From the NCBI GenBank assembly GCA_949825045.1, contig OX463809.1:2817501-2881500 (forward strand): a stretch of DNA of 64,000 bases, read 5' to 3'. The notes under the pieces are model-generated. The model made no database searches. It was not told where the DNA came from and saw only the letters and a program-made list of their open reading frames with translations. Made by a program: the position numbers and the translations under genes. Positions within the stretch are counted from its first letter, which is position 1. Every line of letters begins with the position of its first letter. Source of the stretch: Argyresthia goedartella (taxonomy: Eukaryota; Arthropoda; Insecta; Lepidoptera; Argyresthiidae). Positions 32,391 through 46,600 of the stretch are shown in pieces.

Positions 32391-33977
32391 CCAGATGCTC
32401 GACCGTGACTGCCGCCCCGAGTGGGACAGGGCATAACGTTATATTGTAGAGGCGAGGTAACCACAGAGAAATTTAGAGTCCGGGCAATACATGATCTAGC
32501 GAGCTGAGACTAGACAACGGGGTAGGCTGTGCGTGAAAAGTCTAAGTGAGGGCTGTAAAATGGCAGTCAAAGTTTTAAATCATCGTATCGGGATTCGGCA
32601 GTATAAGTTCGGCAGTACAAAATCAGTATAAATATCGGCGCGCAGGCATATATGATTTTGCCTTGAAGATGTTTCAAAAAATGATAGAGAACATATGGAG
32701 TTCTTTCAATATTCGTCGATATGTGTGGAAAAATTCAAATTCCAAAGATCGATTTCTGGGAGAAAAGTGCTAATAGCGTGTACAAAAATAATTGTAAATA
32801 GAGATAAATACGTTGCATAGAATTAAATACTATTTGTTTTGCAGTATTATTTCAGTTATTTTATTTGAATATAAATCAAACCCTTGGGGTTCGATCACAG
32901 TCTTTTAGTTTTAGGATGAGCATATAAACGACTTAGTTGTTACTAAAACTATTTATTTTCATCTATTCATGTACTCATATTGTACTAAATGGTATACAAC
33001 AATAAATCTAATAAAAAAAAACATGTAAAATTTATAACTAGGAATGTTTTTCGAGACAGGAATGCATTTCCGCAGATCTCGTAGTATTCGAGACAAAATA
33101 TAATATGTAGCTACATATTTCACAAATCCATACATACCTAAACGATATCGTCTTAGATACAACCTCTCATCATCTCATAGTTTTCAAATAAACCTAAAAT
33201 AAATTGTTAATTAAAATCAGAACAAAATGGTCCCTCGAAAACAGATACAGATTAAAGTTAAATAGTGGCGGAATAGTGGTACCACAATTAATCTAGCTCG
33301 ATTCTTAAATAATATCAGAAACTCTGGATGTTTAGAGTACAATCCTAACGGACATATAATTCACTGATTCCAATTATATTTGGGATAGTAAAATAGGTAC
33401 CCTACACTACAGGAAAAATATACACGATTCGAAACCAGCTCGGCAGGCATATTCCTCCATATACATAATACAAAGAAAAGTAGAGTAATCTTACCTAGTA
33501 ATAATTATCTTAAATTGAAGAAAGGCACTATTTTCATTGCATTTGTTGAACACAATAATAAAACACTATGATTAGGAGACTATTGGTATAGTCCTGAAAT
33601 GCGGTAATTTGAGAGCATAATATAGCGCAGAAATGTAAATCGCATCTTATGAACCTTACACAACTAAATACGTATAAACAAACATTCAATAGATTATTAT
33701 GTTTTGGGGCATTGGTACTTATCATTTTATATATATAGTAATGATGCATTATGTTGGCAGCAGCTCCATTCTTTGTTTACGTACACATTCAATCAATGTT
33801 TTTGTGGTGGCCCTTTTCCGTATGCTGACATTCCCTTCGCCGTTAAGTTGGCTATAATAATCCGGATGCCAGATTCACATTACAATTCCAACATTCATAA
33901 AAAGGGTAGCAGGTATGTAGGTTAACGACAACCTCGTCACAACACGAAATACGCAAATTATATACATGGATTTGAAT
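32391..33977. other. Convergent intergenic region / 3' UTR of XPNPEP3
   Basis: This is AT-rich sequence after the XPNPEP3 stop with no supported gene. AATAAA-like motifs occur near 33000 and 33190 (+). I could not choose the 3' ends of either gene. Confidence 0.4.
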
Positions 33978-34261
33978 TAGAGTCTGGCAAACGAAAGCGT
34001 GACCTGGAGTTTTCTTAAAAGTTTCAATATGGCAACAATATTATGCTGTCAAAGGCACGTCAAACGACATAGTGACACTCCGTTCAGTTATTCTAAACCT
34101 CTCTCTCTTTCTAGCTGTAACGCTTCCGCACAGCAGAAAGAGAGGCAAAGATTTTTTGAATAACTGAACGGAGTGTAGTGATTTATGTTAGTGATACCAC
34201 ATAGAGGTTTTATGAATTCTACCACATTTTCTCAGGTCACGCTTTCGTTTGCCAGACTCTA
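33978..34261. mobile_element. 284-bp foldback element between the two genes
   Basis: Outer TIRs TAGAGTCTGGCAAACGAAAG with continuation GCGTGACCTG. A second inner inverted pair (CACTCCGTTCAGTTATTC / GAATAACTGAACGGAGTG) flanks a centre with AGAAAGAGAGG-type inverted arms. There is no coding potential. Confidence 0.8.
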
Positions 34262-34504
34262 GTTATAATATTTTCTATCTGACTTTTGGGTAACACTGGC
34301 AACTGGCACTAGCAACACTGGCTGCATTGCTACCAACTGAACGGCTAAGAGAATTTAAAGCTGAAACACGCTTTACAATCCTGGTCACGGCACCAACGAT
34401 TCTTGAGTGTTTACACGTTCATGACGCACCTCAGTGTGTCACGCCAGACGCAATGCCCGTGCCTGTATTGTATAAATGTGAATGTCCAACAAGTGAGTGC
34501 CCCG

Positions 34505-34656
34505 TCACCAGTCGGCCTCCGGCAGCCCGCCCGGGTACTCCCCGGTGAGGCAGGCGGTGCAGTGCCCGCCGACCCCGTCGCTCGGCGTCGCCTTCATGTT
34601 GTAGTGCACGGCGCTCACCAGACCCTCCACGCTGAGGTACTCGAGGCTGTCCGCGC
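34505..34656 (-). CDS. PPAT (Prat): PPAT terminal coding exon 12
   Basis: The acceptor is GTCTCCAG, and the exon ends at TGA (complement of 34505-34507). Residues 502-551 include [15 protein letters not shown] and [12 protein letters not shown] with the last two iron-sulfur cysteines, C534 and C537. Confidence 0.95.
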
Positions 34657-37600
34657 CTGGAGACGGAACCGAGTTATAATACCTTATAACAATACCTTGG
34701 ACACTATTTACACTCATTGATCTAGCCCCAAACTAGGATTCCCTGTATCTTGGGTACTAGACAACGATACACATACTTATATACATAAATATTATACTTA
34801 GATAAACAAACATGACTAGGGTACAAACATCCGATCTCATCAAACAAATATTTGCCCCCACCGGGACTCGAACCCGGGACCCTTGGCTTCGTAGGCAGGG
34901 CCACTGCCGACTCGGCCATTCGGGTCGTCTGGTTGTGACGTCGCTGGTCCTAGATCCCACGGCACAGGGTATCGTAAAGTGGTGTCAGAATCAATGTAGA
35001 GATAAACTACGATAACATGGCGCACCACTCCACCACTCGCCGGCGCGACGACGCGAGTGAGCGTGACAGCGTACCTATGGAGCAGTGGAGGGGCGCGTGA
35101 TGTTGTGTGAACTCACCAACGTGCTCGGCTAGTGCGGAGGCGTCCATCTTGTTGGCGATGAGCTCCTCCCGCGTGGGGATGTTGATGCCCATGTAGCACG
35201 GGTACTTGAGCGGCGGGGACGCTATCCTTATGTGCACCTGCGACAGATTGTACGACAATCTTAGGCTCGTCTGATGGAACTCCATACTTTATATGAGTAA
35301 GTTATTCAGGGAACATTGCTTACTCGCGTTTAAAATCGTCTCACTTACAAATATGCACATAAGTTGCCACTATCAAAATATCTGGAATACTTTCCCCTAG
35401 GTTTAGTTGCTGACCGCCATCAAACTTAACGAACTAATACAGCCCGTGTCCCCCCCTGGTGCGCTGGCATCTCACAAGCACTTCAATAGTCGGGCCATGG
35501 TGTTCTCCCTCATCTACACCTATACACTTGTCGATAATCGTTCTCGCTACACTCGTGCGGATACATTACTTTTTAAAGCAACAAGTGGAATCATTATAAA
35601 ATAAACTTATGAATGCTCCTCATTTATTGAAATCCGTTAAGCCGTTTGGACTGTAGCGCGTGCCAACAAAATGGTCGAACATACACATATATGTCGCAGT
35701 TAGTTGGTTAATTCAGACACTTAACTAACTCTCTAGACCGTTAATTAAATGCCGACGTTTAACCAAGTCACTAAAATTCCGTCAGACATGTGAGTTAACG
35801 AAACGTTTAACGAGTTGTCTAAACGTTACTAGTCAACAAGACTTATACAATATAAATATGTTTTATGTGTACTTAAGTTTATGTTTTAAGTATTTTTTAT
35901 TGTTCTTGTGCAACCTGTTCAACCTAACCAACCACCATGTTCAACCTAACACGAAGGATAAAAGGCTTTCACCTAAGCTACCGCAATTTTGCCTTGATAT
36001 AAACTGTGCAAATCAGCTGTTGTCATGACGCCATCTTGTTTTCCAACACGCCAGTTTTCGGTAAGACAGATTGTTAAACGTTTTTGATGATGATTTATTT
36101 AAATCAAAATGCTAGTGAGTAATTAACGGTCTAGAGAGTTAGTTAAGTGTCTGATTTAAGGAACCAACTGCGACATATAGATATACATACACTGGCCCCG
36201 CGAAAGCAGTTATTTCAAGGGTTGGTGCATTCTCTACTACAACAAGATAGGCGGAGATTTGAAATTGCCACACGAGCAATTTAGAAACCGTGTAAAAACG
36301 ACGGGATATTACAATGTTCAAGATTACATAAATAACAAGAGTGTATGGTGTTAATCTAACTCAACACAGAACTCGCGTAATAATTTTGTAATTATTTATT
36401 CCTGCATATTTTTTATAATAATTAATATTGTAATATTTGTACAAATTAAACTAATCCAATTTTTAAGAGATCTAAAAATCAATCAGTGTTTCTACGCCCT
36501 TCTCTCTCACAGTGGTCCAATGTATAGAGGAGGCAAAAAAATTATGTTCATGTAAATATCTACCGTATATTACCCTCCTTAGTGGCTCTTATAAAAAAAA
36601 ACGGTCAAGTGCGAGTCGAACTCGCGCACGAAGGGTTCCGTACCACCGTACAATGGTAGGGATAGTGTGGAGTGAATAGCTTGGATTTTACATCGCAAAA
36701 TATTGCTTACAAAGTTATTGGTGCGGCTACTTTCACACTCCATGTACGTAACCAGGTGCATTCTTAAGTTTGTATGTAGTATTGAAAGAATGTTTATAGG
36801 GGAGCCCTCTTATATATTTATTTTATTCTGTTTTTTTTAGTATTTGTTGTTATAGCGGCAACAGCTATGCATCATCTGTGAAATTTTCAACTGTCTTACT
36901 ATCACGGTTCATAAGATACAGCCTGGTGACAGACAGACGGACGGACGGTCAGCGGAGGCTTAGTAATAGGGTCCCTAAAAAAGGCTTTACGTCATATTGA
37001 CCTCATGCGCGCCCGCGTCCCTCAGCAGCTTGATGATGGGCCCGATGGTGTTCCCCCTCACGATGGAGTCGTCGATCAGCACGATCCTCTTCCCCCGCAC
37101 GTTCTCCGAGAGCGCGCCGAACTTCTTCGCGACGCCGAGCTGCCGCAGCCGCGTGGACGGCTGGATGAAGGTGCGGCCGACGTAGCGGTTCTTGCAGAGC
37201 ACCTCCATGAAGGGCACTCCTGACTGCAAAGTGGAAGTACTGCTGGTCAGCTAATCTGCGGTGTATTGCAACGCAAGCACCAAATACACTGACGAGCAAT
37301 GAAAAAGTTCCAGTGACATAGCACCAAATTACTCCTTAACGGGAAAGGCTAGCTTAATGACGCCGTCTGCAATATTGTAGTACATTTAACAGCGTATCAG
37401 AATATATCCTATTAAAAACTTAAATATTGTGTTCATATTTATTTATTTTTAAATTGGGGGGTGTTTGTCGGCATTTTATGGGTGGAAATTTTTCATTGCT
37501 CGTCAATGTAGTACAGTACGATATTTTTTTTATTTTTCCGCTCGTTTTTCTCGTTTTAAGTCGCTGAAATTAGTTTTTAACGTAGACTTCATTAACTCTT

Positions 37601-40600
37601 ATATATTACTCACACACAGCACACGAATAAGACAAATGGTAACAGATTTAAACTATGCTTTACGAGATGACATTTGTCGGGTACACACATGACACAGAGT
37701 AAGTAAGTAAAGCCAAGAGTTTTTCATTCATCTATGGGTTTTGACTTTGAGTCTTCGACAATTTAAGGCATTCATCACACATAACAATATTAACAAATTA
37801 GATTTATTTATATTTGGCGTTGTAAATTCTGGGACCTGAAGAATGGACGAAAAATAGCAATCGCGCAACGAAATGAGATGAAGATTTTTTAATTGAAGAA
37901 GGAAAGCTGGATGTATTTAGTGACAGCTTAACAAGCAATGTGTCTGATAGACAGTGAAAGCGATTGTGCGAGTGACACATCTATGTAATTTATAGGTCTA
38001 CTCTATGACTTTGTTACATTGCTTTTATCAACTATGACACTAAAGACTAGCATTTGCAGCCTAGAAGAGGGCTGTTACAACTGAGGCTCAATAAATAGGC
38101 TACTTTCTTAACCATGATGTCCATGCCATAGTTCCACAACAATGAGGGGAGGATGCTTTAGCGCGTATAAGCTCGTTTCGGCATACACGCTAATACGCAC
38201 GCAACTTTTCGCGACGCGACTCACTATTCGCGAATTCTTGCGAGTTGCACATTTAACAAAGTGCCTGTACGCGCTTAAACGCGTAGAAAAACGCTATATT
38301 CAGTCACAGATACTATAATATTATACTTATACAGATAGATCACGGACTATTTCTAATTCTTTAACATTTTTATTTTACATTAAATAATTAGCGCCATCTA
38401 GAATCTGAAGCTGAATCACAATCAATACTCCCAGCGCCGTCTCTGGACTACGGAGGGTTACTAATTCTTATTGTATGGGTAGATAGATACCTGTCTGGCG
38501 TATCCGTGGGCGGCAGCGGTGCCGGACTCGGGAACCGAGGACACGATGTCCGCGTCCACGGGGGACTCGCGCGCCAGCATGCGCCCGCACTGCATGCGCG
38601 CAGAGTACACCATCTGACCTGCGAGACAGGAAGCTTGGCTTTGTGTACATTGCACTTAATCATACTAGAATAGTATATTAAGCAACTAGTAAATTAAGGA
38701 CGGATTTAATGCGAGGGCCTTAGCTGACTCACGAGCAAGTGAAGGGGAGTGATTCATGACGATTGAATTATGAGCGTAGCGAGTGATTCAAGTTTAAGAA
38801 TCCTGAGAGACGCGGGTGATTCGTGGCTCTCGATATAAATCCGTTTTATTCAAGTTGCATACAATTGTTGTTGCAAGTTAACTCGCTACTGTACTTATTA
38901 AAAATGTAAATCGAGCGTCATTATCCTAATAGGTGTTCTAATTCTGGGTTTGCCCTGGGTCGGTCCGTCCGTGGGTCACCAACAAAAAGTGTGAATGTGG
39001 TGTCAGATACAAAACAATCAAACAATTCCACCGATTACACCACTGAAGTATAACCTACCAATCAAAACAAGAATCATCAAAATCGATTCATAATTGACGG
39101 AATAATTGCGTAACGAAAATTAAAAAAACAGTCGAATTTTTTAAACTCCACCTTTTTTAAGTCGGTTGAAGATATTTTAAGTTAGGTGAAACGGAACGTA
39201 TTTTAAAACACCAATCAGCGTCTTGTGATGTTACATCAGGGGCTCAATTCTGTACCGCAGATTGCATCGCGGACGCATCGCAAAACGCCGCATTTGACAG
39301 TCAGTCTCCAAAAAAATAGATGCCGCCGACAAGTCAAACACGGCATTCTGCGCCCCTCGGAGCGGTTGCGATGCGATCGCGATGCAATCACCAGTACAGA
39401 ATAGGGCTAGTTAATCTGTCACTAAGCGAAAGAAGGAGAAGGAGATTGATGCGTAGCTCTGTCTCACTCACTCTTAGGTAAAACTGGCCAACACAAGGTA
39501 CGTCGCGTGTTTCCTTAATATACAAGGCCATTACCCAGGGCTCTGTAAATTATCGCGTATACTTTGGAGCGCAATATTTTCACTTGCGTCTTCCGAACAC
39601 ATCAGCATTACGCCGCAATCGTGTATACTTCGGAATGGTCTGCGCCAAATTTATGGTTCCGTTATATATCTTGTATATCCGTTATATAGTGCGCTATTGC
39701 CCAATGTAAATACTCGTGTTATTAAATAAATATTTTATGTGAATATAAGTTTATATATCAGCGATTAATATCAGAGTTTAAAGGAAATATTAAACCACAT
39801 CAAAAATACTGATTTTCACAGCAAATATCAGGGAAAACACTGCGGTAGCTTAGGTGAAGGGTAAAGGGGACGAGCGAAGCGAAGCCCCTTAATATTTCGT
39901 GTTAGATTGAACATGTAAGAACAACAAAAAATACCTAATACAAACTTAAGGACAAATAAAATATTTAAAGTGTTTTTGTTGAACCATTTTTGCTGTGCAA
40001 ATCAGTATTTTTTATGTGCTATTAAATAATACCTTTGATAGCGTGCGTAAGTGACACTGTTTAGTTTGGAACTAAACTTTCGTACGCATTCATTACAAAC
40101 TATACACGAGTAGTTCGCAAAATTCTTATATTTTGTAGTTGCAGATGTGAATATCAGCATTCCGAAATATACACGAGCAGTACGCTATGGAAGCGTAATG
40201 GCATTGTATACAACGGAAATACGCAGTTACGTCATCGGAAATGTACGCTTGTTTTCGCGCCAAACTGTCAACTATCAGTTTTTAACCCGCGAATTAAGTA
40301 TTTTATTTTTTTATCAACTTCGTGGTCTATTCTACTCGATATTTGTGAAAATTAAAGCAAAAATTAAATAATTGCAGGTTGTCTATCGAAGCGTACCTTC
40401 AAACATACTGTCCGCTCTGGCAAAGTAGACGTACTCGAAGATGCAGAACGCCTGCTGCTTGCCCGCCGGCTGCTCCACCACGTCGACCGTGCGCACGCCG
40501 CGACGCGTCATCTCCACGATCTCGCCCGGCAGCACCTCGCGCACGTAGCGGGCACCTGTGCGGTGTGCGGTGTGCACCACAATGAGCCTTCAAACAAACT

Positions 40601-43600
40601 TCCATAGCTGCGGCGATGGGCGGGCCCCGTGTCACACAAAATGGCGTGTTGTTTTTTTTATTATTTATTTTTATTAATAGCTTGTGCCATTAAAGCAGAT
40701 GCCAAATCGACACAAACATACATTATAAAAAAATACAAGATTCTATTATACAATAAATACAGATTCAGATTAAAATTAAAATCCGAAATAATATAACAAT
40801 TTAGATCCATAGAGATATTCAGTGGTGCTGCCGCCAATAGTGCGCTGAGGCTGTCCCGCGCCCACACTAGCGGAGACTGCCGGCGCGCCACCGTGCAGTG
40901 CGTGCCGCCCGCTAGCAGCCGGTGCCTGCGCGCGCGTAGGTAGTTTTCAGGCACGTATAGTGCGCGTACCGCACAGTCACTGTCGCCTCGCAAAAATCCA
41001 CGCACAGTCAGAAGCTGTTCGGTGTTACGTCTCGCGTCTAGTGAGTTTTATCCAAGCATACCCAATATAAAAGCGGATGGATAAAGGTAAGGATAGTATC
41101 CAAATTTCGTCTTGTATAGGTATCGTAGGAAAGCTTTGTGTACCTTCTCGAGCAAAAGGACTTATGAGCTTTCGTGGGGATTATATTGGCACTGCACTGG
41201 ATACGTTGGCAAAACATCACCTTTGCGCAGAGTAAACTATATTCAAAATTGATGGATTTCATTCAGTTTACATCTACTGGGTAGGTATGGGTAATTTAGT
41301 GCATTGCGTTATGATACAGTTACATTATCAGTGGGGTACTCACCAATAGAAAGGAAACCGCAGGACTCTGAAGACACGACCCAACCCTCCGCTTTCTCGT
41401 CCACGCCGTTCTTGGCATACCCGTTTGTGAGGACTGGAAAGGAAAGTTAAATATAAACATGCTTCTAACCCCACACTAGGGAATCATTGTGTCGTGCGCG
41501 GTAGTCGTGGGAACCAGAAACTGCGACATCACAAACATATATAAACATCCAAGTCTCGGGGATATGTCCTCCTTCCCTGTCGGGATTCCAATCCTGGAGC
41601 TCTTGCAAGTGAGGCAGGACCTCCAACGCTACGCTACAGAGGTCGTGCTTATACTGGAGACACATAGGTGTCTCCAGTATAAGAACTTTAAACTTCAAGA
41701 ATAGTCTTGAAGTTTAAAGTTCAGTTAAAATTTATTATATATATTTTATCACCAAAATATTATTTTCATACCCAAAATGGGTAAATGATCACCGAAAGTT
41801 GCATAAAATATCAGGGCAAAATACAGCGGTAGCTCCGGTGAAAGGTAAAGGGAGTGAGCGAAGTGAAGCCCCCTTTATCCTTCGTGTTAGGTTGAACATG
41901 TAAGAACAACAAAAAATACATAAACTTAAGTACACAAAACATACAAAGAAGTTTGGTGATCATTTACCCAAACACAATTGGGTGATCATTTACTAATTCT
42001 GGCAGTCATTTCAAATTTATTGGTAGGCAATTTTCGAATTTTTTGGTAATCGTTTAAACACAAGCCTTTCTTTATTGCTGTCCGATAGGAATCGCCGGTG
42101 GAACGTACTGCCGCGTGTCAATGAATAAGGATTAGGATCCCCGTAGAAAGTAACGATGATAAATGGAGATGACGTGCTGACTGACGTGATTCCCCAATGT
42201 CTAAACGCATTTCATTTGACGACCAGAATGGCCTAGTCGGCAGTGACGCTGCCTACAAAACCAAGGGTCCCGGGTTCGAGTCCCGGTGGGGGCAAATATT
42301 TGATTGACGAGAACGGATGTTTGTACCATAGTCATGGTTGTTTATCTATCTAAGTATAATATTTATCTATATAAGTATGTGTATCGTTGTCTAGTACCCA
42401 AGATACAGGGAATCCTAGTTTGGGGCTAGATCAATGTGTGTAAATGGTGTCCAAGGTATTATTATTATTATTATTTTGTACAATTATATGTACTGTTTCA
42501 ATACAATCCTCTTTTAAAGTTGCCCATATTTGGTGATCACCTTTTTACGAAGGCCTATTAAGTGGAATGGTGCATGAGGGGTGACATTATAATTGATTGT
42601 TATAGAAGCAAGGGATGTAAGTCTTCAATTACACCCGAAATATTTAAGCGCACGAGCGAGAGAAGCGAGCGAGGGTGCTTATGGTACGAGGGTGTAATTG
42701 ATCACTTACACCCGAGTGCAATACTGTACTTTTCATCACCAATGCGAGAAAATATATTTTTTTGTTAAAAATATGTTTCCAACAACGTTTTCAACAAGAT
42801 TTATATGGCGCCAATAATTTTTGCCCGTGCGATGTTTTAAAAGAGAAATGCAATTTAGTGTGTCACTTTTAAGGGTTTTGCCGGGGTCTTGCCTCAAATA
42901 TGACGTTTGTCAGGAAGAATTTCAATGTTATGAAAAAATAAATGATTTCTGGTTTGCCCCCAAAATTGCTCCTCCAAATTCAAAATGTGCTTACGTACCA
43001 CGTCCCAGGTCACATAAATTCAATATGTAACGTACGATCCTATGGCGATAGACTGTGATCGATTGAGCCCGCGGGCTGAGTTCCCTATAACGATAGACAG
43101 TGGTTAATTGAGCCCGCGACGGGCTTAGTTGACCTAGTCGCCCGAGTCGCCCCCAATATAAACAGTATTGGTCAACTGAGCCCGCGGGCTGAGCGGTGTG
43201 AGGGCCGAGTTGCCCCCGAAGAGCAAATTTCAACTTGATTCGATCGTTTAATATTACTACCACACACCTAGGAAATACACACGAGTGATCCTATAATGGT
43301 ACTGTATTTTTGTAACTCTTGTTTTTTTGATGTGATTTGTTTGCAATAAAGAAATTATGAATTAAGGATCCGTTTTTCCTATTTAAGGTACGGAATCTTA
43401 AAAACAAAGAAAGGAGCCTCGTTCGATTTTCAAATTTACTTACTTTTTTAGGGTGAGAAACCGCCCCTTCCCGCATATCGAGTTAAATACAACTTGTTTT
43501 CAGAGCATTGGTGATGAAAAATGTTATAAATGCTATGTCGACCCACAAAAGAATTCTTGCGTCCAACAGACTTCACAAAAACACATCGCTTGCTCTACCT

Positions 43601-46600
43601 GCTACTACTCAGTAATGCGCCATGTATCATCAGTTTATAAAATCTTAGAAGTGAAATGACATATAACCTAAAACTTGATAAAATCCAATTGTAAGCACTA
43701 GGGATGTCACCAAACAATCGGAAAGAATCGAAATTGTTCATTCAGTTGAACTAAGAAGAGTTTATTTACATCCATTCTCTTGATTAACAGAAACATACCT
43801 CTGCCATCGCGTAAGGGAAAAGGCGTAACTTCATTTCTTATGCATCCAATTCACAAATGTTTAAAGGGTGTATCGATTCATTTATTTAATCGATGTTTTT
43901 AAGCAATATCCCTCACTAACAGGCTAAGACTGACACCCGTCAAGCACCACATTAACTTTTTTATACTGTTGTAATATTATTATTATTATTATTACGAGCC
44001 CACCATGTCCCACTGCTGTGCAAAGGCCTCTCTGTCCCCTCTTCCACTCTATCCGATCCTGAGCGGTCTCCCTCCACTCCTTGTCCCATAGACCCAGCTC
44101 ATCACTCCATCTCTTCCTGGGTCGGCCACGCTTTCTCTTTGCATTTTCTGGGAGCCAGTCTGTGGCTCTCTTAGCCCAGCTATTCGGCAGCATCCGAGCA
44201 ACATGGCCGGCCCAGTCCCATTTCAGTTGGGCAGCCTTCTGAGCTACATCTATTATCTTTGTTCGGGGGCGCAGCTCTGTATTCCGGATCCGGTCTAAAA
44301 GCCGAACACCGAGAATACTGCGCTCCATGTTTCTCTGGCAGACCCCGAGTTAGAACCTTTGCGCGACCACGTTTGGGCTCCGTAGGTAAGGATGGGAAGA
44401 ATGCACATGTCCATGAGCTTGCGTTTCAGGGACAACCGAAGTTGTCCCTTCCCTGTTGTAATAATAATTATAATAATAATAATAATAATGTATCCCATTA
44501 ATGCCCCCCCCCCCCCCCGAGGGGCACGGGACTTTACCCGGATACGAGTAAGACTGAGCCACACTACATCACGCTGGCAACCCGACAGGCAGGTGTTTTC
44601 AAGTTGCCCTATTAGGGCCTCTGACCAGCTTAACGACTACCGCCACCGAGTAGCGACAGTAGCCGGCAGCTGCAGCTTAACGTGCCATCCGAAACACGGA
44701 AGCGCACGAAACAAATGCCACATGAAAACGGACACCCATCCAGTACTCGTCTCAGCCAGATGTTGCTACCTGCACGATCGTTTCCGAACTGCGAATACTG
44801 CTGGGCCACGAACGCTACTGTACAGTAATGACACTAAACGTATTGACTAGTAATGATACTATAGTAGTTTATGTGACTGATTTCATAATAATATCACTCG
44901 AGAGTTTGAATGCCTAATTATGTAGAGTTACATACACTAGTTTATCTACACACATATCATAAGCTCTCTTGATGTGTTCAGGAACCGCATGTTCGACCGG
45001 CATGGTGGCATTGATAATTCCTTTGCACTTATTTAGCTTTGCACTTATGCACTTATTTAGATCAATGCCACCAGCATTGATCATTGCTCTGCAGTTGTTT
45101 AGCTTGTCCAATAGTACCAACTTCACAGACAAACTAGGGGCGGCACGCAGGTGGGGATCGGCGTTCGAAATTTGAATGTCATAATTTGACACATTTTGGT
45201 ACATTATGGTCATAATGATCAATATTCAAACAAGAAATAAGTTTTTACCAAGAAGTTTATCATTATGCTGGTTGTAACGTGTGGTTTTTGGATGCAGTAA
45301 AGAGGGTTTATGATACGTGTGTAGATAAAAATATAAATGAGATGATTCATGCATACCCGCTGAGTGCTCATTCGCATGCTTTGCTGATGATTTTTTGTAT
45401 ACATCTGAAACAGGTAATTATTTAAGACATTTAAGCAACGTATTATGGGTAAAAATGTGTGTTAAAGGGATATTACTTCAGGAAGATGCAGATGACACCA
45501 CAGATCATTTATGGTCAATTTTCCCATAAAAGTATGATATTATAGTCTGTGAGTACCCTAGTATGGATACCAATTTCCCTGTCGCCATCAATGACGAGGA
45601 AGGTGGTGTATTGCCTTGCTCTAAAGTACTTTGACCCCGTTTTTAGAGTTCCGTACCCGAAGGGTCCAAACGGAGTCCTATTGCTGTCACCCACGTGTCC
45701 GTCTTTCCGTCCGTCGTCTGTCAAACATGTTTTACAGCCAAACAGTTTAAGCTACGTCTTCAAATTTTCACAGTATAAACATCATATTTTTGAAAAGGCA
45801 TACAAATTGACAAAAAATATTTTAAAATGTTTTTAATGGGCGCCCCCATACAGATAAAGAGAACACGAATAAAAAATTGACCTACCCCATCGAGTGGGAT
45901 ATCAATGTTTGGAGCTCGTTAAGTAGATCAATACTGTATTTAATGTTTGAATAAATATATTGGAAAACAAAGGAATGAGAAGCAACCAAAGTCAGTTTTT
46001 TTTTAAATAAATTTAGTACCGATGACATTTTTAACTTCCCATTGACATCTTTAAATTTGGTGATAATGTTTATTATTACTTATTTTATTTTATTAAAAAA
46101 ATACTTTGAATATTAATTAATCTGATTTTTTCTTTGAATTTGTATCATTATATTCTAAATTTGGTACGGAAACCCAAATGTGCGAAGTCCGACATACACT
46201 TGGCCAGTTTCTAAGTTTACCTGCATTCGAGATACAGTCGTGGTCATGTAATTAAGAACGATTTGAAGTTCCAGAATGTTTTAAATCTAAATCATGTCAT
46301 GAGCAGTTCAGTTATGTGTTCATTTGAAGTACATAGTTTGATACGTGGCAAAATGCTTCACAGCGCGGGAAACCATCGCTTCTGAGCATTGGATATGGTC
46401 GGCTATTCTTTTATTATTACTTCGCTTGTAGATTTATCACATTTTTTTTCCCAATTGTTTTGAAGCAATCACCTTTAAGACTTTTTATTTGACAGGACTA
46501 AATGGCGCCAAAATTAAACGAATAGTCCCATACAACCACAGAGCCACAGAGTGTTCTCAATTTAAATTTGAATAAAAAATAAACAATTCACCGTTCTTAA

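Noticed and set aside
31640..32464. Several overlapping frames on both strands around XPNPEP3 exons 10 and 11
   Set aside because: They are shadows of the GC-rich exons; only the frame with the metal-binding motifs is supported.
34840..34930. Possible tRNA gene
   Set aside because: The A- and B-box-like sequence is the head of a SINE with a full body and tail, and I could not fit an anticodon arm and acceptor stem.
37003..37299. Alternative Arg/His-rich frames over PPAT exon 10
   Set aside because: Shadows of the exon with the PRPP loop in another frame.
42228..42300. Possible tRNA gene on +
   Set aside because: Same SINE family head as at 34.9 kb; no acceptor stem.
43453..43659. Cysteine-rich 68-codon frame
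   Set aside because: No recognized domain, no signal peptide, surrounded by AT-rich non-coding sequence.
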